From NCBI GenBank assembly GCA_046294845.1, contig JBKBNU010000001.1, positions 248,001-312,000 on the forward strand: 64,000 nucleotides of DNA, given 5' to 3'. The notes beneath the pieces were generated by a model. The model ran no database searches. It was not told the DNA's origin and saw nothing but the letters and a program-made list of their open reading frames with translations. Numbering within the stretch: the first letter of the stretch is position 1; every line of letters begins with the position of its first letter. Made by a program: the position numbers and the translations under genes. This stretch comes from Micavibrio_C sp046294845 (GTDB lineage Bacteria; Pseudomonadota; Alphaproteobacteria; Micavibrionales; Micavibrionaceae). Shown piece after piece: positions 49,135 through 57,874 of the stretch.

Positions 49135-50517
49135 ATGAAATCAAAATTTTCTTTAATTTTCAGTATATTATTCACTGCCGGGCTTATATTCCCCCCTCAG
49201 GCCCGCGCCGAAGAAGCCATGCAAGGTTTCAACAGTGGTGATACTGCATGGATGCTGGTTTCCTCCCTGCTGGTGCTGATGATGACCATTCCGGGTCTGG
49301 CCCTGTTTTATGGTGGTCTGGTTAAAAAGGACAACGTGCTCGCCACCCTGATGCAGTCTTTGGCTGTCTGCGCTGTCGTCAGCATCGTCTGGCCGGTGAT
49401 CGGTTACTCGCTGGCCCTGACCGAAGGCTCGGCCTTTATCGGCGGGCTTTCAAAATTCATGATGAATGGAATCACACCCACTTCTGCAAGCGGCACCATT
49501 CCCGAAACTGTTTTCGTGATGTTCCAGATGACGTTTGCGATCATCACCGTGGCTTTGCTGGTGGGTGCTGTTGCCGACCGTATCAAGTTTTCTTCCCTGA
49601 TGTTGTTTGCCCCGCTCTGGGTCATTGTCGTCTATGCCCCGATTGCCCACTGGGTATGGGGTCCGGGCGGCTTTCTCGGCGGCATCGGCATTGAGAACTA
49701 CACAGGTCTTCTGGGGATGGGCACAGCTCTCGATTTTGCCGGTGGCGCTGTCGTACACATCAATTCCGGTATTGCGGGTCTGGTCGCAGCCCTGTTCATT
49801 GGCCGCAGCCTGAAGGGCAGCAAAGATCCTTCGACATCAACCAATCTGGTGATGAGTGTAATGGGTGCAGGCTTGCTCTGGGTAGGCTGGTTCGGCTTTA
49901 ACGCCGGTTCAGCGCTAACAGCAGGTGGTGGTGCCGGTTATGCGATGCTGGTGACCAACAGCGCTGCCGGTTGTGCGGCTGTTGTCTGGATCATTATCGA
50001 GCTGATGCATAAAGGCAAAGCCAGCGTGCAAGGTGCCCTTTCCGGTGTTGTGGCCGGTCTGGTCGCGATTACACCCGCCGCAGGCTTCGTTGACTTCGCA
50101 GGCTCCTTGATGATTGGCATGATCGCGAGCGCCGGTTGCTATGGCGCGATGGCTTTCATGAAAGCCCGTGTGAAACTGGACGATGCGCTGGATGTTTTCA
50201 GCCTGCATGGTATCGGCGGCATTATCGGTGCCTTGCTGACGGGTGTTTTTGCAAATCCTGCCATCGGTCCTGCTGCCGGATGGCTGTATGGCAACCCGTC
50301 ACAATTTGCAGCACAGTTCATCTCGATCGTTGTTGTGATGGCTTACTCCGCCATCATGACGCTCGCGCTGCTGGTGGTCGTACGCGCCCTGACAGGCTTG
50401 CGTGTCAATCCACGCATTGAATATGAAGGTCTGGATCTGGCCCTCCACGGCGAAACCATTGCCGATCCTAAACCGGTCACACGTACGATGACGGGCATCC
50501 CGCAAGCCGCAGAATAA
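49135..50517 (+). CDS. amt: Ammonium transporter (Amt family)
   Basis: The 460-residue membrane protein has a signal-like start and about eleven spans. Typical Amt segments are GDTAWMLVSSLLVLMMTIPGLALFYGGL, the pore region FDFAGGAVVHINSGIAGLV (His), GWFGFNAGSAL, and the second pore His in VFSLHGIGGIIGALLTG. It takes up ammonium. No glnK precedes it in this window. TTGACT at 49067-49072 is a possible -35 element, without a clear -10. A terminator follows the stop. Confidence 0.95.
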   Translation: MKSKFSLIFSILFTAGLIFPPQARAEEAMQGFNSGDTAWMLVSSLLVLMMTIPGLALFYGGLVKKDNVLATLMQSLAVCAVVSIVWPVIGYSLALTEGSAFIGGLSKFMMNGITPTSASGTIPETVFVMFQMTFAIITVALLVGAVADRIKFSSLMLFAPLWVIVVYAPIAHWVWGPGGFLGGIGIENYTGLLGMGTALDFAGGAVVHINSGIAGLVAALFIGRSLKGSKDPSTSTNLVMSVMGAGLLWVGWFGFNAGSALTAGGGAGYAMLVTNSAAGCAAVVWIIIELMHKGKASVQGALSGVVAGLVAITPAAGFVDFAGSLMIGMIASAGCYGAMAFMKARVKLDDALDVFSLHGIGGIIGALLTGVFANPAIGPAAGWLYGNPSQFAAQFISIVVVMAYSAIMTLALLVVVRALTGLRVNPRIEYEGLDLALHGETIADPKPVTRTMTGIPQAAE

Positions 50518-50561
50518 GTTTCATCAAAAAAACCGATAAGGCGCAGTTGAACAGTAAAGAT

Positions 50562-50589
50562 AAAACCCCGGGTGCAAACCCGGGATTTT
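50562..50589 (+). terminator. Terminator of amt
   Basis: CCCGGGT (50567-50573) pairs with ACCCGGG (50578-50584) around a GCAA loop and is followed by ATTTTG. It starts about 45 bases after the amt stop. Confidence 0.8.
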
Positions 50590-50648
50590 GCTATGGGCCC
50601 AACACCATCAGATTTCCAGAAGGGAAAAACCGCACAATAAATTGTGAA

Positions 50649-50696
50649 ATACTATCTATTGTGTTTGATGAACCAGAAAAACCCTATATATTGTTA
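50649..50696. promoter_or_regulatory. Tandem NrdR-like boxes upstream of nrdB, 32 bp apart
   Basis: ATACTATCTATTGTGT (50649-50664) matches 14 of 16 NrdR positions and ACCCTATATATTGTTA (50681-50696) matches 13. The start-to-start spacing is 32 bp, identical to the nrdA pair. This gives nrdB its own promoter control independent of nrdA. Confidence 0.8.
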
Positions 50697-50713
50697 TTGA
50701 GAATGATTCGCAA
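50697..50713. promoter_or_regulatory. Fur-like palindrome adjoining the nrdB NrdR box
   Basis: TTGAGAATGATTCGCAA is a 17-bp palindrome centred on G with one mismatched pair (TTGAGAAT versus the complement TTGCGAAT). It resembles the 7-1-7 Fur pattern with the GAAT-N-ATTC core and lies directly after the second NrdR box. Iron control would make sense because NrdB has a di-iron centre. Confidence 0.5.
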
Positions 50714-50844
50714 CAATTGTCATATGTTGTGCCTCACCCCTCAATCCCCCTGTGGATGAATCCCCGAAAAGACTCGGACTCAGGCGTGGATTTCCTTATG
50801 AGTCAACCTTGGAACCCTTAATTTTCTTAGATGGAGTAGCCCTC

Positions 50845-51909
50845 ATGTCCACCAAAGCTGTCCTCGATGATGTCACCGGCACTGGTTCGCCGCTGTTGCA
50901 GGAACGTCACGTTTACAAACCCTTCCTTTATCCGTGGTGCTACGAGGCGTGGTTGACACAGCAGCGTATTCACTGGATTCCGGAAGAAGTACCGTTGGCC
51001 GAGGACGTCCGTGACTGGAAAAAGAAACTCACGCCTTCCGAGAAAAATCTGATGACCCAGATTTTCCGCTTCTTCACACAATCCGACGTGGAAGTAAATA
51101 ACTGCTACATGAAGCATTATTCCCAAGTGTTCGGCCCGGTTGAAGTACAGATGATGCTGTCCGCCTTCTCGAACATTGAAACCGTTCATATTGCTGCCTA
51201 TTCCCACTTGCTGGATACGATCGGTATGCCGGAAGTCGAATATTCGGCCTTCCTCCAGTACAAGGAGATGAAGGACAAATTCGACTACATGCAAAACGTA
51301 TCGATGAAATCACGCCGCGATATTGCCAAGACCATGGCGATGTTCGGTGCCTTCACCGAAGGCCTGCAGCTGTTTGCCTCTTTCGCGATCCTGATGAACT
51401 TCCCGCGCTTCAACAAGATGAAGGGTATGGGCCAGATTGTTACATGGTCGGTACGTGATGAAACATTGCACTGCCTGTCCATGATCAAACTGTTCAATGC
51501 GTTTATTCAGGAAAATCCCGATATCTGGGATGATGGCCTGAAGAACGAAATCACCGATTGCTGCAAAACCATCATTGGTTTCGAAGACAAGTTCATTGAT
51601 CTGGCTTTTGAACAGGGCGAAGTTGAAGGTCTGACACCGGATGAAGTTAAACAATATATCCGTTATATTGGTGACCGCCGTCTGCAGCAACTGAACCTTG
51701 AACCGGCCTTCGGGATCGAAAAGAACCCGCTGCCGTGGATGGATATTATGCTGAACGGTGCGGAACACGCGAACTTCTTTGAAAACCGCGCGACAGAATA
51801 CTCCAAAGCCTCAACCCAAGGTACATGGGAAGAAGTATTCTCGGATGATGTGTTCAGCGGCAACTACGCCAAGCCTGCCGATTCAAGCAAAGCCGATGCC
51901 GCTGAATAA
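50845..51909 (+). CDS. nrdB: Class Ia ribonucleotide reductase beta subunit
   Basis: The 354-residue subunit carries the di-iron site and tyrosyl radical. I chose ATG 50845, with GGAG eight bases upstream; the frame opens at 50752. Ligands and radical residue appear in order: FFTQSDVEVNN (Asp81), NIETVHIAAYSHLL (Glu112, His115 and radical Tyr119) and RDETLHCLSM (Glu, His). No ATP-cone is present at the N terminus (STKAVLDDVTGTGSPLLQER). It is separated from nrdA by a phosphatase and amt. A terminator follows. Confidence 0.95.
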   Translation: MSTKAVLDDVTGTGSPLLQERHVYKPFLYPWCYEAWLTQQRIHWIPEEVPLAEDVRDWKKKLTPSEKNLMTQIFRFFTQSDVEVNNCYMKHYSQVFGPVEVQMMLSAFSNIETVHIAAYSHLLDTIGMPEVEYSAFLQYKEMKDKFDYMQNVSMKSRRDIAKTMAMFGAFTEGLQLFASFAILMNFPRFNKMKGMGQIVTWSVRDETLHCLSMIKLFNAFIQENPDIWDDGLKNEITDCCKTIIGFEDKFIDLAFEQGEVEGLTPDEVKQYIRYIGDRRLQQLNLEPAFGIEKNPLPWMDIMLNGAEHANFFENRATEYSKASTQGTWEEVFSDDVFSGNYAKPADSSKADAAE

Positions 51910-51934
51910 GTAACGTTCCAACCGGATAGATGAT

Positions 51935-51966
51935 AAAACCCCGCTAATCATGGCGGGGTTTTTTCC
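51935..51966 (+). terminator. Terminator of nrdB
   Basis: AAAACCCCGC pairs with GCGGGGTTTT around an 8-nt loop, followed by TTTTCC. It lies 25 bases after the stop. Confidence 0.88.
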
Positions 51967-51983
51967 AGCATTACTGATAAATA

Positions 51984-52424
51984 TCATTCTGCAGGCACTG
52001 TACTCTTTTCCCCTCTCAGGGTTTGCCAGACTTTCTCGCTGTAATAGGTACAACCGCCCGGTCCCGCAAAGACCCAGTCACCGTCCTTGCGATCAAAGAG
52101 ATATTCACCCTCTACCCCCTCTTCCATGTGAGGCCCCCATGAACGATAAAAAGAAGAACGGCTGGCTTTGATCGTTTCGGGGATTTGATCCGGTCCGCGA
52201 TATACATCCAGAATCTGGAATGTGACAAGATCATCAACCGCGTACCCATTCTGAACAAGCGGGATATGGGGTTTCCTGGCAACAGATATAACCTTGGCCC
52301 GCACAATCAATTCATTTTGCGGCATTATATCTTCTGCTCCCTCCATAGAAGCACAGCTGAGAGCCCATGCCATCTGGGGCGCACACGCCAGAAACATAAC
52401 CATAGCCACAATACGAATATTCAT
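51984..52424 (-). CDS. Small exported protein, possible NTR/TIMP-like beta barrel
   Basis: The 146-residue protein has a signal peptide (cleavage after MAWA, residue about 21) with a Cys just after it (LSCASM). A pattern of beta strands (ELIVRAKVISVAR, DDLVTFQILDVYRGP, GEYLFDRKDGDWVFAGPGGC) is similar to netrin-like small exported proteins. The second Cys near the end (GGCTYY) may pair with the first. Not a confident family assignment. Confidence 0.55.
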   Translation of the reverse strand: MNIRIVAMVMFLACAPQMAWALSCASMEGAEDIMPQNELIVRAKVISVARKPHIPLVQNGYAVDDLVTFQILDVYRGPDQIPETIKASRSSFYRSWGPHMEEGVEGEYLFDRKDGDWVFAGPGGCTYYSEKVWQTLRGEKSTVPAE

Positions 52425-52499
52425 GATGACAACCCTTTCGCCTGATTGACCTGTTTAAAGATAGACGAAAGGAGTTTGCAATTCCTTGGACAAAAAATA

Positions 52500-52536
52500 A
52501 AAAAACGGCAACTTTTTAGAAGTTGTCGTTTTTTCA
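52500..52536 (-). terminator. Terminator of the FMN reductase unit
   Basis: AACGGCAACTT/AAGTTGTCGTT (one G-T pair) forms an 11-bp stem. Minus-strand reading ends in TTTTTTTA. It lies 26 bases after the reductase stop; T-runs on both sides would allow two-way action. Confidence 0.75.
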
Positions 52537-52561
52537 AATAATTAAAGCCTGCCCGTTGCGA

Positions 52562-53134
52562 TCAGGCCGCGGCCTTTTTGGCAGCAGGGGCATGGATTTG
52601 CACCCAGCCATGGAACTTGTCGACAAAGCCCTGCAGAAACGCTTTTGTCCCTTCATTCATAACGTCATCCTGATCGTTAAAAAGGTCTTCTTTGTAGGTC
52701 AGGTAAATTTCCGGCTGGCCCAAGGTTGGCATATCCAGAAAACCGCCTGTAATCGAGCGCAGATGGTTTTGGGCAATCGCCGTGCCAATCGCACCGGGTG
52801 ATGTCCCGCAAATGGCAGCAGGCTTGCCAGCCCATGAGCTTTTACCATACGGGCGTGATCCCCAATCAATCGCATTTTTCAGTACACCCGGAATGCTGCG
52901 GTTATATTCAGGCGTTACAAACAAAACGGCATCAGATGAATCAATGGCCTCTTTGAATGTCGTCACAGCGGCTGGAACATTGCCTTCCAGATCCTGATTA
53001 AAGAGCGGCAAATCACCAATCTCGACCATTTTAAAATCCATTTTGCCTTGCGCCAATTTGGCAAGAGCGCGTGCCAGTTTCTTATTATGGGATCCCTTGC
53101 GCAAGCTCCCCACAACCACGGCCACTTTAAACAT
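52562..53134 (-). CDS. NADPH-dependent FMN reductase family protein
   Basis: The 190-residue flavodoxin-fold protein has VVVGSLRKGSHNKKLARALAKL (FMN phosphate loop), VLFVTPEYNRSIPGVLKNAIDWGS and PAAICGTSPGAIGTA. It probably reduces quinones, chromate or azo compounds with NAD(P)H. The stop of the membrane protein at 53127 overlaps its start by 8 bases, so the two are coupled. Confidence 0.88.
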   Translation of the reverse strand: MFKVAVVVGSLRKGSHNKKLARALAKLAQGKMDFKMVEIGDLPLFNQDLEGNVPAAVTTFKEAIDSSDAVLFVTPEYNRSIPGVLKNAIDWGSRPYGKSSWAGKPAAICGTSPGAIGTAIAQNHLRSITGGFLDMPTLGQPEIYLTYKEDLFNDQDDVMNEGTKAFLQGFVDKFHGWVQIHAPAAKKAAA

Positions 53135-53831
53135 ATATCTTCTCCTTCTGTTTCAGGTCTTTTTCCGATTTAATCTTTGCATACAAAAAAGCAAGATAAA
53201 GCATCACAAAATAAAAAATATAAAACTCGCCTACCTCGCTAGCCCGTCTGAACAGCACAAAACCTGTCGCTTCACCAGCTTTGTCTGCCAGTTTTACAAA
53301 AAGGGCAACCCCGGCGATCAACGCAAGACGCGATGGGGGCGTGATAGCCGCCAGCCACAACGGCAAACCTTGTGGCCTGCCCAGAGTATAAAGCGGCAGA
53401 AGCAATCCACCCACCAGAACACCCAGCTCCAGCAACAAGCGCGGCTTCTGGTCCAGCCAGGATGATGTGTTGTGAAAATTGGTTTCACCCTGATCATTCA
53501 GGGCGGCCCAGTAATCTGGCGTATTCCAGTTCAAAAAGTGCTGGCCCCAACTAACTTCCTCACCACCAACATAAAGACAGCCCAACGCCGCGACCAAAAG
53601 CCAGATACTGATCAATAAGGGCTTCTGGAATTTTGTCAGGCAAAGGCCTTTTACAGCAAAGAATAATCCAATCATAAGCAGGATAAATTGTAATGTTTCT
53701 ATCGGGCTGTTCTCCGAATGCAACCTGACGTGCATTTCTTCGGAGATTGTAAATTCTACCACCAGCTGCACAGCCAACAGGATCAACGGAACAAAGAAGC
53801 ACAACCAGTTTGTACGGGAACCAAAAGACAT
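53127..53831 (-). CDS. Uncharacterised polytopic membrane protein
   Basis: The chosen start is ATG 53831 (a frame extends to 53876). The 234-residue protein has about six spans, including NWLCFFVPLILLAVQLVVEF, FILLMIGLFFAVKGL and ISIWLLVAALGCLYVGGEE. A conserved-looking loop GGEEVSWGQHFLNWNTP with a following DQGETNFHN motif marks a family of unknown function. It precedes and overlaps the FMN reductase. Confidence 0.65.
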   Translation of the reverse strand: MSFGSRTNWLCFFVPLILLAVQLVVEFTISEEMHVRLHSENSPIETLQFILLMIGLFFAVKGLCLTKFQKPLLISIWLLVAALGCLYVGGEEVSWGQHFLNWNTPDYWAALNDQGETNFHNTSSWLDQKPRLLLELGVLVGGLLLPLYTLGRPQGLPLWLAAITPPSRLALIAGVALFVKLADKAGEATGFVLFRRASEVGEFYIFYFVMLYLAFLYAKIKSEKDLKQKEKIYV

Positions 53832-54213
53832 CAGAAATATTCCAAAATGATCAGGGACTGGAAGGCCCCTTTCCAAAGCTACGTCAAGAGGTCGACAGAT
53901 TACCGCCTGGGCGGGACAATCTCAATCATTCCCCACCCCAAATCACGTAATAATATTACTAAAAACATGGGTTTAGAGAATTTTCTTGACGTTGTAATGG
54001 GCTTTAAGCTTATTTGATTACATGAAAACCCAAACCATCCTGATTGGTCTATTTATTCTTGGCGCATAGCGCCGAGACATCCCCCTATTCCCCTTACATC
54101 GCCAGCAACTTTGAAAACCTTCGTAAGAGGGGGGATAGAACCATCAGAGGCCCATAAGAAAAATTTGACGTCACATAAATCCGGACAGGAATTTGAATAT
54201 AAGGAAGAAAAAA
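53832..54213. other. Intergenic region of about 380 bases
   Basis: No gene is supported. It contains a possible promoter (TTGACG at 53986-53991, then TTATTT about 18 bases downstream) followed by a 15-codon hydrophobic frame 54022-54069 (MKTQTILIGLFILGA then TAG). That frame looks like the start of a signal peptide cut by a stop, perhaps a gene remnant; it has no ribosome site. Confidence 0.35.
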
Positions 54214-54678
54214 ATGAACAGTCCCTTCGTAGCCAGTTTACTGAACCAAGACTTCAACAGCCAGAATACAGACCTTGCCGTTTTGGCGCGCAAGCAATGT
54301 CATGGCCCGCTTCATTACGGCGAGATCACAGCCTTTGTATTTCGAGGCGAGAAGAGTAGTCAAAAACCGATGCAACTCCACATCCTTGATGATTGCGGGA
54401 TCGCCAGCGGTGAAGGCGCCAGCATGGAAATCGACATGAACCAATTCGGTCCCGATGATATGCAGTTGCATGCCGAAGACTGGTATACCCGACAAATCGC
54501 GGAAGGGCGCTTTAGCCGTTATGATAAAATGGCCATTGTCTTTGATAACAGCCGCACCAGCTCGGAAGCTTTATACGAAGCCGGTAGGAAAGCAGCCTTC
54601 ATGGCGCAACTGGAGCGCGATACACAACCCACTTGGTGGCAACGTGCCGGTCAGGCACTGAGAAAGATGGCTGTTTAA
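54214..54678 (+). CDS. Hypothetical protein
   Basis: From ATG 54214 (AAGGAAG upstream) the 154-residue protein has no signal or membrane segment. It contains ITAFVFRGEKSSQKPMQLHIL, MEIDMNQFGPDDMQLHAEDWYTRQ and a basic C-terminal TWWQRAGQALRKMAV. No family recognised. A terminator follows. Confidence 0.6.
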   Translation: MNSPFVASLLNQDFNSQNTDLAVLARKQCHGPLHYGEITAFVFRGEKSSQKPMQLHILDDCGIASGEGASMEIDMNQFGPDDMQLHAEDWYTRQIAEGRFSRYDKMAIVFDNSRTSSEALYEAGRKAAFMAQLERDTQPTWWQRAGQALRKMAV

Positions 54679-55043
54679 TCCAGCTTCCCTCGCTGCCATA
54701 TTCCCGTAACGCCCTTCCTGTTTCTTGTAATCAGGAGGGGTTTTTATTTATCCCGAAAAGAAGAAGGATAAATTTAATATCGTTAGGTCAATCCCAACGA
54801 ATCAGGTAGAATCATTTACAGGAACAGGTTCACAAAAGGTTGCTCATTGCCCTCACATCTTGAACCCAGCATTTCAATCGTGCGTTCCGGTGCACCACAG
54901 CGCAGCACCAGAGAGTTTCTCGTCCCTTTAAATTTCCACAATATCGATCATAGCCCTCCCCTGCTTTACGATTCAGATTCCTGAAGAAGAAAGCCGGATC
55001 CTCTTTTTGTTTCCTTCCACAACGACAAACCCAGGAGTTCGAC
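54679..55043. other. Terminator and upstream region of phoH
   Basis: Apart from the terminator at 54712-54748, I see no gene or strong site. The ribosome site AGGAGTTCGAC precedes phoH at 55044. Confidence 0.45.
54712..54748 (+). terminator. Terminator of the 54214-54678 gene
   Basis: CCCTTCCTG/CAGGAGGGG (one G-T pair) forms a 9-bp stem with an 11-nt loop, followed by TTTTTATTT. Confidence 0.8.
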
Positions 55044-55796
55044 ATGACCAAGAAGACACGCCGCACAAAATCCTCGCAACGGCCAGTCAGAGAAGGGAAT
55101 GTCATCCATCAGTCGTTCGAAGACAGCCATTGGCATCCTCTGGAAGAAGAAATAGACGGTCAGCGCGACAAAAAATACGTGAAAAATGTCAGGGCCCGCA
55201 CCAAAGGACAGCAGGCTTTGATGGATGCGATCAAGGAACATAACCTGACACTCGCGATCGGTCCTGCCGGTACGGGTAAAACCTACCTTGCGATTGCTGC
55301 CGCCGTTGAAGAACTGGAAAAAGGTTCTGTAGAACGGATTATCCTTTCCCGCCCCGCGATGGAGGCTGGTGAATCATTGGGATTCTTACCCGGTGATATG
55401 CATGAAAAGATGGCCCCGTACTTACGCCCCCTTTACGATGCGCTGGGTGACCGTATGGGTGGAAAACGTGTTCGCCAATTTCTGGAAGACGGGACCATTG
55501 AAATCGCACCCGTGGGCTTTATGCGGGGCCGCACCCTCAACAATGCCTTCGTGGTCATTGACGAAGCCCAGAACTGTACCTTCCAACAACTCAAGATGCT
55601 GCTATCGCGTCTGGGGTGGAATTCAACAATGGTCATTACCGGTGACCCGCACCAGTCTGACTTGCTGGAGGGCATGTCGGGCTTGGCCGAAGTTGCCAAG
55701 AAACTCTCCCGCATTCCCGATATTGGTGTCGTGCAGCTGGAGACTGTTGATATCGTCAGGCATCCGCTGGTTTCCAAGATGCTCGATGTCCTCTAG
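55044..55796 (+). CDS. phoH: PhoH-family ATPase
   Basis: The 250-residue protein has the PhoH ATPase core: Walker A GPAGTGKT (73-80), ILSRPAMEAGESLGFLPGD, GFMRGRTLNNAFVVIDEAQN (Walker B) and ITGDPHQ. It lacks the long N-terminal domain of the PhoH paralogue encoded next to ybeY, so it is the compact form. PhoH proteins are implicated in RNA metabolism and phosphate response; the exact role is unknown. AGGAG precedes the start. Confidence 0.9.
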   Translation: MTKKTRRTKSSQRPVREGNVIHQSFEDSHWHPLEEEIDGQRDKKYVKNVRARTKGQQALMDAIKEHNLTLAIGPAGTGKTYLAIAAAVEELEKGSVERIILSRPAMEAGESLGFLPGDMHEKMAPYLRPLYDALGDRMGGKRVRQFLEDGTIEIAPVGFMRGRTLNNAFVVIDEAQNCTFQQLKMLLSRLGWNSTMVITGDPHQSDLLEGMSGLAEVAKKLSRIPDIGVVQLETVDIVRHPLVSKMLDVL

Positions 55797-55896
55797 GCCC
55801 CTCTTTTAAAAGTTTAATCTCCTCCTTGTAAATATTTGACATAATTACTAACCCCTGTATATAATCCCTAGTGATTGATGCAGGGGTATTTTTTAA

Positions 55897-57009
55897 GTGG
55901 CTGAAAATAAACATGAAATTAGATCCCGACGGGGATTTCTGAAGGCCGCCCTCACTGGCGCCGCCCTGGGTCTCGTCACTATTGGGGGAGCCCAAGTCTA
56001 TGCTGATTTCTTTTCAGATCCCTGTAGCTTTGGCGAAGGCAATCGTGCGCGCCAAAATTTTCTGGCGGATACCCCTCCCCTGAAGCCTGATGACGTTTAT
56101 GGCACCCTCATGGGACAGCGGCAGTTTACTTTTTTTGGTGATACCAACCACACCGATATGCGCCCCATGAGCTATTTTTACAGCCCGCAAAATCAAGAAC
56201 GCATGATTAAAGCGGGTATCAGGCATATTTTCATTGAACACCCTACTTCCATACAGCCTCTTATAGATGATATTGCCAGCGGAAAAATTGGCACAGAAGA
56301 TGCTCTGGCGATTTACAATGAATCGATGAATACGTTCTGGCTGAACGATGAAAAGAAAGAAATCTTTCTGAGGAATGTTATCACCTTTACAGCCAATATG
56401 GCCAAACACGGTATCAAGGTTCATGCCGTTGATGAGTTTGATAATGACGCCGAGGAAAAAAACATCGACCCGCAAATTATGGTCAGATTTGCCGCCACCA
56501 CCCGTGACATGGTCGATTATAAACAGCAGTCATGTCCGAATATGCCCGTCATCAATCAGCAATTTGTAAATGCATGGGGAAATCGTCGCCTGATGATCAA
56601 AAAATTCTTTAACCAATTCCCCGGACGTGATCCCTTGCCCCATGAAATCGCTGTTGAAGACACAAGACAAGACGATAATGGTCTTGCATCGCGCATCAAA
56701 CGTCTGGCCGGTGATGAGAAGGCAGCAATTTTGTATGGCGCGGCCCATGCCCACGATAAGTCAGAGACAGATCTTGATGAGCTCCTCGGTAGCGAGAATG
56801 TTCTCAAGATCGATCTTGTCGGAAACAGGCAATCTTTCCTTGACCCCGTGTCCTATATGGCGTGGGGCCGTCAGGATTACGATGAACCGCATTTTATTCA
56901 TCTGGTATCTGATAACCAAATAATAAAAACCTACCATGGCCAGAACGTCTTTCCGGATCAAAAAACCTCACAACGTCCGTCTGCCAGAGCCTCTGCCGGT
57001 CCTGCATGA
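55897..57009 (+). CDS. Tat-exported EreA/ChaN-like hydrolase-fold protein
   Basis: The 370-residue GTG-start protein has a twin-arginine signal (SRRGFLKAALTGAALG, residues 10-25). The mature part shows three spaced motifs typical of the EreA/ChaN/TIKI superfamily: FFGDTNHTD (His85), IFIEHP (Glu114) and ILYGAAHAHDKSE (His284/286). The superfamily includes erythromycin esterases, iron-regulated ChaN and TraB/TIKI metal proteases, usually acting through conserved His/Glu. The Pro/Ser-rich tail may be disordered. Substrate unknown; the Tat export suggests that it folds, possibly with a cofactor, in the cytosol. Confidence 0.6.
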   Translation: MAENKHEIRSRRGFLKAALTGAALGLVTIGGAQVYADFFSDPCSFGEGNRARQNFLADTPPLKPDDVYGTLMGQRQFTFFGDTNHTDMRPMSYFYSPQNQERMIKAGIRHIFIEHPTSIQPLIDDIASGKIGTEDALAIYNESMNTFWLNDEKKEIFLRNVITFTANMAKHGIKVHAVDEFDNDAEEKNIDPQIMVRFAATTRDMVDYKQQSCPNMPVINQQFVNAWGNRRLMIKKFFNQFPGRDPLPHEIAVEDTRQDDNGLASRIKRLAGDEKAAILYGAAHAHDKSETDLDELLGSENVLKIDLVGNRQSFLDPVSYMAWGRQDYDEPHFIHLVSDNQIIKTYHGQNVFPDQKTSQRPSARASAGPA

Positions 57010-57053
57010 TTTATCCCTTGCCTAGGGCAGCTTATCAGCGCTAATAATGCGGC

Positions 57054-57689
57054 ATGAAAAAATCATCTTTTATTATTCTTGCATCCTGTCTGGTCCTGCT
57101 GATTGCTGTTGTGGCTACATGGGTCTTTACATCCACCCCCGCAAGCAAGATCGGCAAGGTCGAAACCATAGCGACCACGAAAGCCACCACCGCAGGTATT
57201 GAAGGACTGGGGGGCAGCTGGACGCTCACAGATCATAATGGTCAAACGGTCACGGACCGCGATGTCACCGGATCATACCGCCTGATGTTTTTCGGTTTCA
57301 CCTATTGTCCCGATATTTGTCCGACGGAACTCAAACGCCTGACCTTGGTTCTGGAAGGTCTCGGAGATGAGGCGGCTAAAGTCAAACCGCTTTTTGTAAC
57401 GATTGATCCCGAACGCGATACACCGGAAGTCTTGAAAGAATATCTGGGCCGTTTTGATGATCGCATTCTGGGCCTGACAGGTACAGTCGAGCAGGTCAAG
57501 CACATGGAAAAGATATTCAAGGTCTATAGTGCCAAGGCAGAAGACCCTGCACTTACAGATTATATGGTTAATCATTCCGCACTGGTTTATCTGCTATCAC
57601 CCGATGACAAAGTACTTCATCTTTTTCATAGCAAAGACACGCCTGAAGAGATGATCGCGCACATTCGGGGATTATTGAAAACGCCTTGA
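57054..57689 (+). CDS. SCO-family copper chaperone / thioredoxin-fold protein
   Basis: The 211-residue protein has one N-terminal membrane anchor (FIILASCLVLLIAVVATWVF) and an exported thioredoxin-like domain. The copper ligands Cys85 and Cys89 are in FTYCPDICPTEL, and His174 in VNHSALVYL. SCO proteins insert copper into the CuA site of cytochrome c oxidase. No cox gene lies beside it. Confidence 0.93.
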   Translation: MKKSSFIILASCLVLLIAVVATWVFTSTPASKIGKVETIATTKATTAGIEGLGGSWTLTDHNGQTVTDRDVTGSYRLMFFGFTYCPDICPTELKRLTLVLEGLGDEAAKVKPLFVTIDPERDTPEVLKEYLGRFDDRILGLTGTVEQVKHMEKIFKVYSAKAEDPALTDYMVNHSALVYLLSPDDKVLHLFHSKDTPEEMIAHIRGLLKTP

Positions 57690-57874
57690 GATTTGATTGC
57701 CGATTCAACCTGCAGGCGCATGATTTATCATCGATTTATTGCGCTGCAAAAATGATTCGCTGTTTAGCCGGAAGCCTTTTGCACCTACAATAAAACCTCA
57801 TAATGCCCAGCTTAATCGCTGCATAATCGTGAACCCATCAATATTGTAAATTGCAGACAATTCCGGAGGTCAAG

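Larger units (their letters stand above)
50518..50844. other. 327-base region: amt terminator and nrdB control region
   Basis: A terminator hairpin for amt is at about 50562-50589 (CCCGGGT/ACCCGGG, then ATTTT). The rest contains the NrdR-like pair and Fur-like palindrome, and an AT-rich segment near 50640-50700. The frame at 50547-50759 has no coding support. Confidence 0.5.
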
